A stretch of DNA of 10,088 nt, taken from NCBI GenBank assembly GCA_964562015.1, contig CAZLRH010000048.1:1-10088 (forward strand), given 5' to 3'. Made by a program: the position numbers and the translations under genes. The notes under the pieces are model-generated. The model was not told the DNA's origin. It saw only the letters and a list, made by a program, of their open reading frames with translations, and did not search any database. Positions 5,855 through 10,088 of this stretch are shown piece by piece (position 1 is the stretch's first letter; every line of letters begins with the position of its first letter). This DNA is from CAZLRH01 sp964562015 (GTDB taxonomy: Bacteria > Verrucomicrobiota > Verrucomicrobiia > Opitutales > JABDGR01).

Positions 5855-6115
5855 ATGGACACCACGAATCCACTGCAAGCCTTCATCGATGAAGTCAACG
5901 GGGTCTTGCCCAGCGTCGCGCCCATCATTGGCGCGATTAATGGCAACGGCACGGTGCAAACCACGGCAACGAGTGTTGCCCCAGGTGGAACGCATCCCGC
6001 GCCCGCCCCGTTGTTCACGGTTGGCGGCATCGCCGTCAGCCCCGCGCAAGCGGCCATCGGCGGCGCTGCTCTCGCCGGAATTGTCCTCCTGCTCATCGTC
6101 GTTGCTCGCCGGTAA
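5855..6115 (+). CDS. Small C-terminally anchored membrane protein (86 residues)
   Basis: The start is taken at ATG 5855 (MDTTNPLQAFIDEVNGVLPS). An upstream in-frame ATG at 5789 would translate through the GC hairpin and is unlikely. The protein has a helical N-terminus (about 5-28), a Gly/Thr/Pro-rich linker (30-55) and a single C-terminal membrane helix (about 65-84, ending IVLLLIVVARR) closed by two arginines. The pattern of N-terminal soluble part, one span and basic tail recurs in three later genes of the operon. It is expected to be a virion membrane protein beneath the capsid shell. No Shine-Dalgarno is seen. Confidence 0.75.
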   Translation: MDTTNPLQAFIDEVNGVLPSVAPIIGAINGNGTVQTTATSVAPGGTHPAPAPLFTVGGIAVSPAQAAIGGAALAGIVLLLIVVARR

Positions 6116-6124
6116 TCTCGCCCA

Positions 6125-6373
6125 ATGGACTACCTCTCCATGATCGGCAGTCTTTCGTCCGCCTTTAGTGGCGGCGGCGGTTCGTCCTCGGGCGGCCCGA
6201 CTGATAACAGTCAGCATATTTCCGGTAAAACCGGCGCGGTTAATTCCGGGCACGGTCAAGTTGTTACCTTTAATTCCGGCGCTCTCGCCGGAATTTTGTC
6301 AGGAAGCAATTCAAGCCTCGTAATCGGCGCTGTTGTGGTTGGCGCGGTTTTGATTTTCGCTCTCAAACGCTAA
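6125..6373 (+). CDS. Small C-terminally anchored membrane protein (82 residues)
   Basis: It has a Gly/Ser-rich N-terminus (about residues 9-25), a short beta-like motif (SGHGQVVTFNSGALAGIL, about 40-57), and a C-terminal membrane helix (about 63-80, VIGAVVVGAVLIFALKR) with a Lys-Arg end. The middle motif resembles the one in the next gene (GEGNSVNISSSDPAVIAAAL), suggesting the two descend from a common ancestor. It lies 9 bases after the previous stop with no Shine-Dalgarno. It is probably a minor virion membrane protein. Confidence 0.75.
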   Translation: MDYLSMIGSLSSAFSGGGGSSSGGPTDNSQHISGKTGAVNSGHGQVVTFNSGALAGILSGSNSSLVIGAVVVGAVLIFALKR

Positions 6374-6378
6374 ATTCA

Positions 6379-6837
6379 ATGTCTGCAAAATCCAAAGGCG
6401 GGAATAAAAAGAACAATAGGTCATCCGTCTCCACGACCTACGGGAAGGACGTGGCCATTCAGGGCGGCGCTGGCTACACCCTCGCGACTTCTGGCGAGGG
6501 AAATAGTGTCAATATCTCAAGTTCTGACCCCGCCGTGATCGCCGCTGCCCTGCAAACGGTCAACTACACCGTCAACCAATCGGTAACAGCGGTTGACACT
6601 GCCGCTCAAGCCCTGCGCGACGCTTCGGCCTTTCAAAGCTCTCTGGTCAACAATCTGACGGCCTCCGCTGGTGACAACATCCACGCCGCGCTGACGGGCG
6701 TTGACGCGCTCGCCAACAAGTCACTCGACGCGACGCCAGCCGGTACGGCCAGCGTCACCGATACCACCGTCAAATACGCCCTCATTGCCGCCGCCGTGAT
6801 TGCCGCCGCGCTGCTGTGGGCCTCTGTCCGCAAATGA
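6379..6837 (+). CDS. C-terminally anchored membrane protein (152 residues)
   Basis: It has a basic N-terminus (SAKSKGGNKKNNR), a beta-like stretch with GEGNSVNISSSDPAVIAAAL (about 40-58), then a helical or coiled-coil-like central part (about 60-110: VNYTVNQSVTAVDTAAQALR, then DASAFQSSLVNNLTASAG), and one C-terminal membrane helix (about 131-149) ending SVRK. It is an extended relative of the preceding protein. A rod-like helical part joined to a membrane anchor would suit a protein reaching from the membrane to the capsid or a vertex, or a DNA-delivery (tube-forming) protein; both are inference. The stop overlaps the next start (ATGA). Confidence 0.75.
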   Translation: MSAKSKGGNKKNNRSSVSTTYGKDVAIQGGAGYTLATSGEGNSVNISSSDPAVIAAALQTVNYTVNQSVTAVDTAAQALRDASAFQSSLVNNLTASAGDNIHAALTGVDALANKSLDATPAGTASVTDTTVKYALIAAAVIAAALLWASVRK

Positions 6838-7424
6838 ATAACCTGCCGCTCAACCGGAACCCGCTTGACGCCTCCCGGTTTTCGACCGGGAGTTTTACGT
6901 TGATTGCGGGCGAAACGCGCTTCTTCCCGCTGGCCGGAAATCGGGTGACGGTGTTGCAGTGCACCGCCCCGTTCAAATTCGCGTTCGACCGCAGCGAAGT
7001 CTTTTCTGATGCCCGGATGGGCATGGATTACCCGACCATGGACGGCGGGAATTTTCACGGCCTGACGATTCAAAATTCGTCTGCCACGAATCCGCTGACA
7101 GTCGAATTGGGCGTTGGTACCATGGCCGTTCGCCTGCCGCCAGACGTGCGCATCATCGCACCTGGGCAACGCGAGGTGTCGAATTACGGCATGACAAACA
7201 CCATGGCAAAGGTGCTTGACCCGCTGCCGACGTGCCGGAAATTGCGCGTTTACGTCACCTCGGGCGCAACCGCTTGGCTCCGCTTCGGTGACTTAAGCCT
7301 CAGTTCGTTTTATGACCTCGCGCAAGCCTCCGGCGTTTGGACTGAGTACGAATGGGCCGGGCAGGTGAACTGCATGTACAACTCCGGCGCGGCCACCATC
7401 ATTTTTGAACGCTGGTATTACTGA
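6834..7424 (+). CDS. Beta-rich structural protein, paralogue 1 (candidate vertex/spike)
   Basis: 196 residues, starting at the ATGA overlap. Soluble, with no signal or membrane segment, and rich in beta-prone sequence. Residues 47-95 (FKFAFDRSEVFSDARMGMDY ... HGLTIQNSSATNPLTVELGVG) line up with residues 36-84 of the next protein (FQIGIEDKSLFDAQLGISF ... HKIRLKNPLSSTVSVKVWVGNG). The C-terminal halves also share a pattern (a small-residue Gly-Ala turn, a Trp, an N/D-Y or M-Y segment, then an SGAAT motif near the end). In tailless viruses, capsid-gene neighbours of this size and character are commonly vertex, penton or spike proteins, hence the candidate role. No direct family assignment can be made from sequence alone. 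Confidence 0.75.
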   Translation: MNNLPLNRNPLDASRFSTGSFTLIAGETRFFPLAGNRVTVLQCTAPFKFAFDRSEVFSDARMGMDYPTMDGGNFHGLTIQNSSATNPLTVELGVGTMAVRLPPDVRIIAPGQREVSNYGMTNTMAKVLDPLPTCRKLRVYVTSGATAWLRFGDLSLSSFYDLAQASGVWTEYEWAGQVNCMYNSGAATIIFERWYY

Positions 7425-7427
7425 GAC

Positions 7428-8060
7428 GTGAACACCTTTTTTGCGCCCTATGCGATTGACTTAGCCCCCGGCGAGGAACGCTCTATCGCCGGGCGCGGCT
7501 CATTTTTTTATGTCTCCGAAGCCTCGGACAGTTTTCAAATCGGCATTGAGGACAAATCGCTTTTTGACGCGCAACTTGGCATCTCGTTTAACGCGGTGCC
7601 GGGCGAATTTTTCCACAAGATTCGCCTCAAAAATCCGCTGTCATCGACTGTGTCCGTCAAGGTTTGGGTGGGGAACGGTTCGATCTCCGATTTTCGGCTG
7701 AATGTCATCCAAGGCCGCAATTCGAGCTTCATCAAAACGACGCCGAATAACTGGGGAAATATGGGCGTTGCTGCCAATGTGAACGGCAGCGGTGGGGCCA
7801 TGACTTTGATTTTTCCGGGCGACTCGAAAGCGGCATACTTAATGATTTGGGGCGCTGCCGCGCTGCAAATCCGGCCTGACGCCCAAACGCTCGTGCCTGG
7901 GATGCCTTGGGCCTTCACGGCCCCGCAACGGCTGGATTATTCCGGCCCCGTGTACGCTCGGGCGTCCGGCGCTGCCGCAACCACGGCCTTTGCCGCCGCC
8001 TTCTATTTCGGTTCAGACACCACGATAAACCAGCCCACTACCGGCCCGCTGCCTGGCTAA
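7428..8060 (+). CDS. Beta-rich structural protein, paralogue 2 (candidate vertex/spike)
   Basis: 210 residues from a GTG start at 7428, three bases after the upstream stop. No ATG is nearby that would keep the N-terminal homology. It is a diverged tandem duplicate of the preceding gene, sharing F-x-x-x-x-(D/E)-x-S-x-F-x-A-x-x-G, then F-H-x-(L/I)-x-(L/I)-x-N and a closing VGxG. The last third (LDYSGPVYARASGAAATTAF and onward) matches the end of paralogue 1 in pattern. There are no membrane segments. Two related proteins could form hetero-oligomers at the vertex, one as base and one as distal spike; this is inferred. Confidence 0.75.
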   Translation: MNTFFAPYAIDLAPGEERSIAGRGSFFYVSEASDSFQIGIEDKSLFDAQLGISFNAVPGEFFHKIRLKNPLSSTVSVKVWVGNGSISDFRLNVIQGRNSSFIKTTPNNWGNMGVAANVNGSGGAMTLIFPGDSKAAYLMIWGAAALQIRPDAQTLVPGMPWAFTAPQRLDYSGPVYARASGAAATTAFAAAFYFGSDTTINQPTTGPLPG

Positions 8061-8064
8061 CCTC

Positions 8065-8427
8065 ATGGCCTCTCTCTGGACAAACCTTGCCGACATTTTC
8101 ATTCCGGGCGACTATAGCGGTCAATCGGACGCGAACGACGCGCTCATTGAATACCACCGCCAAGCCGAGCAGGCGGCGGGCACGCTGACGCCGAATGGCA
8201 ACGCGGCCCACGACCACGACATTTCCGAAATCCTCAACACCGATACCACCGGCTCTTACGAGGATGCCGCGTTTGGTGACGCGACGATTGGCGCGGCCTC
8301 GGGCTCTCTTTCATCGACGTTCTCCGGCGCGCTGACGGCGGAAAAATGGCTTGTGGTGGGCGCGCTGGCCGTCGCTGCCATCTACGCAATCCACCAGTGG
8401 CCGCAAATCGTGAAAGCCTTCAAATGA
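8065..8427 (+). CDS. C-terminally anchored membrane protein (120 residues)
   Basis: It has an N-terminal amphipathic part (MASLWTNLADIFIPGD), a His/Asp cluster (AAHDHDISEIL, about 48-58) that could bind a metal, and a Gly/Ser/Thr-rich linker. It ends with a membrane helix (about 94-110, KWLVVGALAVAAIYAIHQW) and a basic tail (QIVKAFK). This is the fourth protein in the operon with the soluble-linker-anchor layout. It is likely a virion or lysis-related membrane protein. The stop overlaps the next start (ATGA) and no Shine-Dalgarno is visible. Confidence 0.72.
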   Translation: MASLWTNLADIFIPGDYSGQSDANDALIEYHRQAEQAAGTLTPNGNAAHDHDISEILNTDTTGSYEDAAFGDATIGAASGSLSSTFSGALTAEKWLVVGALAVAAIYAIHQWPQIVKAFK

Positions 8428-8564
8428 GCGACCTTTTCACACTTATCACGCAAGGCAGTCAAACCGCGCTTCTGCTCGGGATTTTTCTGCGCCTCGGCAA
8501 CATCATGGCCACGCTGAAATATCACGATTTGCGGCTGCGCCTCTTGGAAGGAGCCCACGCATGA
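8424..8564 (+). CDS. Small hydrophobic peptide (46 residues)
   Basis: The ATG at 8424 overlaps the upstream stop (ATGA), and its own stop overlaps the next ATG (ATGA at 8561). This double coupling supports it as a gene despite its size. It has a hydrophobic stretch at about residues 5-30 (LFTLITQGSQTALLLGIFLR, then LGNIMATL) interrupted by one arginine, and then a basic amphipathic end (KYHDLRLRLLEG). It may be a one-span membrane peptide or a holin-like peptide; position just before a lipoprotein-like gene fits a lysis cassette but does not prove one. Confidence 0.65.
   Translation: MSDLFTLITQGSQTALLLGIFLRLGNIMATLKYHDLRLRLLEGAHA
8547..8553 (+). promoter_or_regulatory. Shine-Dalgarno of the lipoprotein-like gene
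   Basis: GAAGGAG lies 7 bases before the ATG at 8561. It is the only strong Shine-Dalgarno before any gene in this window, inside the end of the 46-residue gene, and it fixes the downstream start. Confidence 0.75.
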
Positions 8565-9196
8565 AAACCATCGTCGCCCTCGCCCGCTCGCGCCCTGTCC
8601 AATTTGTCAGCGATTGGATGCTTATCCTTCTTGCGCTCACCGGCTGCGCGGCCAATCCGACCGTGAGCGTTCACCACACAACGCAAAAGGTTGAGTATTA
8701 CGACCCGCCGTTGGTGCTCGCGACCCCGGCGACTGGCAACGTCACCACGCCCGCCGCCCTGCCCTCGCCCGCCCCGGCCCCCGCGCCTGCCGTGGTGGAA
8801 ACACTCGATGCCACCTGGACACCGCCCGATGCCACCAAGGACGGCGCATCGTTCGCGCTCACCGATGGCAATCTGACCGTGGGCGCAAAGCAATCCGGTG
8901 CGGCCGTATTTAAGCCGGAGAACTTCGGCGTCTGGCAGTGGGCCGGGATTGGCTGCTTCCTTTTCGGCCTTGTCTGCCTCGCAACACCGTTGCCCGATAC
9001 TTGGGGGATTTGGGCCATCGGCGGCGGCGTCACAATGGCGATTCTCGGCGCGTTCCTGCCTGTTTACGGCCCGATGGTCGGCTTGGCGCTTATCGCCGTT
9101 GCCGTGGTCGGCGCGGCCCGTTGGTGGATTATCGGCAGACACGAGGAAGCCGCGCTCCCCGACCTCACCAAGCTTTCCAAACTGATTGCGACCTAA
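8561..9196 (+). CDS. Lipoprotein-like multi-pass membrane protein (211 residues)
   Basis: The N-terminus has a basic start, a hydrophobic core (MLILLALTGC) and a lipobox LTGC with Cys29 as the candidate lipidated residue. A periplasmic or external segment with a Pro/Ala linker (about 64-78) and an acidic part follows. After residue 124 come three close membrane helices (about 126-142, 147-166 and 169-191; the last ends ARWWIIG), then a charged tail. The combination of lipobox and C-terminal spans is unusual. Possible roles are a virion membrane protein or part of the lysis system; PM2 uses a holin-like and a spanin-like protein rather than a classical set. It has a strong Shine-Dalgarno, so it may be expressed differently from its neighbours. 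No family is recognised. Confidence 0.75.
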   Translation: MKTIVALARSRPVQFVSDWMLILLALTGCAANPTVSVHHTTQKVEYYDPPLVLATPATGNVTTPAALPSPAPAPAPAVVETLDATWTPPDATKDGASFALTDGNLTVGAKQSGAAVFKPENFGVWQWAGIGCFLFGLVCLATPLPDTWGIWAIGGGVTMAILGAFLPVYGPMVGLALIAVAVVGAARWWIIGRHEEAALPDLTKLSKLIAT

Positions 9197-9198
9197 CC

Positions 9199-9540
9199 AT
9201 GAAAATCATCGTTGATTCCACCCTTCCCTTTGCGTCCTGCGCGACGTTGTTAAACAACGGCGGCGAACCCGTTGACCGCTTCGTTGCCGTGTCATGGCAC
9301 GCTTGCGCGGCCTACGCTGCCGCGCTCGGGCAATCGCTGTCCGATGACTCCGCGCCCGAGCCCACCCGGCCGCCCGAGCAACCGGAATTGCCTCCGGCGC
9401 CCGACGCCACCCCGCCGCCGCCTGACCCGGTTTACACGCTCTATCGCGACGGTGCGCCCGTCGCTGACTTGGTGCATGTGCCGGCGTCCGACATTCTGGA
9501 TTTCCTGACGCCGGATTCCGACCAAGGCGGCGACCACTAA
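9199..9540 (+). CDS. Pro-rich small protein of unknown function, last late gene
   Basis: 113 residues, ATG two bases after the upstream stop, no Shine-Dalgarno. A short folded N-terminal part (MKIIVDSTLPFASCATLLNN, then GGEPVDRFVAVSWHACAAYA) is followed by a Pro/Glu-rich linker (about 52-75) and a small C-terminal part (VYTLYRDGAPVADLVHVPAS, then DILDFL). There is no signal peptide or membrane helix. It ends 28 bases before the late terminator. Function unknown; co-transcription with structural genes suggests a minor virion or assembly protein. Confidence 0.68.
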   Translation: MKIIVDSTLPFASCATLLNNGGEPVDRFVAVSWHACAAYAAALGQSLSDDSAPEPTRPPEQPELPPAPDATPPPPDPVYTLYRDGAPVADLVHVPASDILDFLTPDSDQGGDH

Positions 9541-9567
9541 TTTCCCCGAGATATTCGGGCAAGATCA

Positions 9568-9598
9568 CGGCCCCGGCTTAATACGCCGGGGCCGTTTT
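9568..9598 (+). terminator. Intrinsic terminator of the late operon
   Basis: A perfect 10-bp stem, CGGCCCCGGC (9568-9577) and GCCGGGGCCG (9585-9594), with a 7-base loop TTAATAC, followed by TTTT. Its stem is almost identical to the early terminator at 3008-3032. The stop codon of the convergent gene lies in the loop. Confidence 0.92.
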
Positions 9599-9925
9599 CA
9601 TTCTACGGGCTTCATCTTCGCCCAGGTGCTTTTTATAGACCGCGATTTTGTAGTCCCAAAGCTCGCGTTCGCGTTGCTGCCGCAACGTCACTTCGCGGCG
9701 GTGGGGATCGTCCAGAATAATTGTTTCCGGCGCAATCGTGCGCACCGCGTGTTCCAGCACGGCGAGGATTCGCCGCAGCGAACCGGGCGGGCAATCGGCT
9801 AGGATTGTGAGCATTTCGCCCGCGAGCGAGCCCGGAGACCAATGCGTTGCCCATTGAATCGTGTTGAGTTTTTCAAAGACTTCGGGTTTGATTGAGCAGC
9901 TAACGATTTTGCGGGGTTTGGGCAT
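9578..9925 (-). CDS. Ribbon-helix-helix-like transcriptional regulator
   Basis: 115 residues when started at the ATG at 9925 (MPKPRKIVSCSIKPEVFEKL). The first 45 residues fit the ribbon-helix-helix pattern: a basic beta strand (RKIVSCSI), helix 1 (KPEVFEKLNTIQWATH) and helix 2 after a Ser-Pro-Gly turn (GSLAGEMLTILADC). RHH dimers insert the strand pair into the DNA major groove and often bind tandem or palindromic operators. A helical, charged C-terminus (RREVTLRQQRERELWDYKIA and onward) may mediate oligomers. The frame can extend to 10042, but the added residues are unlike a conserved protein and would cover the promoter and repeats, so the shorter start is preferred. It is transcribed convergently to the late operon, as expected for a repressor or copy-control protein. 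The domain call is by eye. Confidence 0.65.
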   Translation of the reverse strand: MPKPRKIVSCSIKPEVFEKLNTIQWATHWSPGSLAGEMLTILADCPPGSLRRILAVLEHAVRTIAPETIILDDPHRREVTLRQQRERELWDYKIAVYKKHLGEDEARRMKTAPAY

Positions 9926-9960
9926 GGGCTGGCACACTGTCCTACTCGCTTTCGATGGCA

Positions 9961-9989
9961 ATAAAACCTTGCTCACAATCGTTTCACAA
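9961..9989 (-). promoter_or_regulatory. Candidate promoter of the RHH regulator
   Basis: On the - strand TTGTGA (9989-9984), a 17-base spacer and TTTTAT (9966-9961) each match consensus at 4 of 6 positions, with a start near 9954 and a leader of about 28 bases to the ATG at 9925. Two of the three TTGTGA-type repeats lie within it. Confidence 0.4.
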
Positions 9990-10007
9990 TTAGGTTTTAG
10001 CTCACAA
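9971..10007. repeat. Three TCACAA repeats upstream of the regulator
   Basis: GCTCACAA at 9971-9978, TTTCACAA at 9982-9989 and GCTCACAA at 10000-10007, all in the same orientation, spaced 11 and 18 bases apart. They sit in an AT-richer noncoding stretch (9926-10077) between the regulator start and the junction-spanning gene. They could be operators for the RHH protein or Rep-binding iterons. The rest of the stretch holds a short inverted repeat (AACGG and CCGTT, about 10008-10030), and no convincing rightward promoter is visible. Confidence 0.5.
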
Positions 10008-10077
10008 AACGGCCTTAAAAACACCGTTATTCGGGTTATCAAAGGGATGGGTAAACATACGTATTGACAGGGCGCGA

Positions 10078-10088
10078 ATGTTTATTGT
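10078..10088 (+). CDS. Start of the repeat protein if the molecule is circular
   Basis: ATG at 10078-10080 followed by TTT ATT GT joins to base 1 (C) to give codons M-F-I-V and then the LAD repeats from base 2 in frame. AGGG lies about 5 bases before the ATG. This belongs with the entry at 2-283 and depends on the contig being a closed circle. Confidence 0.5.

Noticed and set aside
4892..6259. Long 455-residue open frame on the - strand over the capsid region
   Set aside because: It is Arg/Gly/Ala-rich low-information sequence typical of an antisense shadow in GC-rich DNA, and it overlaps the well-supported capsid gene and promoter-coupled operon.
8522..9142. 206-residue open frame on the - strand
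   Set aside because: Antisense shadow of the lipoprotein-like gene; Arg/Gly/His-rich composition and no plausible start context.
9926..10042. N-terminal extension of the RHH gene to a start at 10042
   Set aside because: It would place coding sequence over the candidate promoter and TCACAA repeats, and the added residues do not fit an RHH protein, whose strand normally lies near the N-terminus.
9861..10067. 68-residue + strand frame with an AraC-helix-like phrase (SQLGFSSQNG)
   Set aside because: It overlaps the RHH gene start on the other strand and the repeats and promoter; the resemblance is short and probably accidental, though a 47-residue version from 9924 cannot be fully excluded.
10064..10069. 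Perfect TTGACA just before the junction, as a -35 box for the Rep operon
   Set aside because: No acceptable -10 lies 15-19 bases downstream on either the linear or the joined sequence.

Overview
This window reads as the complete or nearly complete circular genome (about 10.1 kb, roughly 58% GC by eye) of a tailless, membrane-containing bacteriophage, or an episome derived from one. It belongs to the PM2 (Corticoviridae) / FLiP (Finnlakeviridae) end of the double jelly-roll virus world. Three hallmark genes support this: an HUH rolling-circle replication initiator (758-2461), a compact FtsK/HerA-type packaging ATPase (4171-4668) and a 293-residue capsid protein resembling PM2 P2 (4907-5788). 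Around the capsid gene is a set of very small proteins with one membrane segment, as expected for a virion with an internal lipid membrane. The lineage calls come from motif reading and recall of the families; no search was run.

Circularity is suggested because the last 11 bases of the window (an ATG and the bases after it) join in frame with base 1. Together they complete an otherwise startless 97-residue reading frame made mostly of 24 nine-base repeats. The contig ends lie exactly at that repeat.

Layout. Bases 2-2981 (+) are an early/replication operon: repeat protein, unknown protein, zinc-ribbon protein, HUH Rep and two small unknowns, closed by a strong terminator at 3008-3036. Bases 3039-3413 (-) encode one exported protein on the opposite strand. 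Bases 3414-3489 hold two divergent sigma70-type promoters whose -35 boxes overlap in a palindrome. Bases 3490-4668 (+) encode a Pro/Ala-rich basic protein and the packaging ATPase. A second promoter with an operator-like palindrome (4669-4696) precedes the structural operon, bases 4753-9540 (+): a 35-residue membrane peptide, the capsid protein, three C-terminally anchored membrane proteins, two paralogous beta-rich proteins (likely vertex or spike), a fourth C-terminally anchored protein, a 46-residue peptide, a lipoprotein-like multi-pass protein and a Pro-rich protein. It is closed by a terminator at 9568-9598. Bases 9578-9925 (-) encode a ribbon-helix-helix-like regulator with its own upstream region (9926-10077).

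The genes fit one virus cycle: Rep starts rolling-circle replication, the zinc-ribbon and RHH proteins are candidate switches for the operator-bearing promoters, and the late operon builds a membrane-lined icosahedral capsid that the ATPase fills. The host is not identified. Consensus TTGACA/TATAAT promoters argue against Bacteroidota, and nearly all genes lack a Shine-Dalgarno sequence, so a host that tolerates SD-independent initiation is likely. No lysis enzyme, integrase, tRNA or CRISPR array was recognised.
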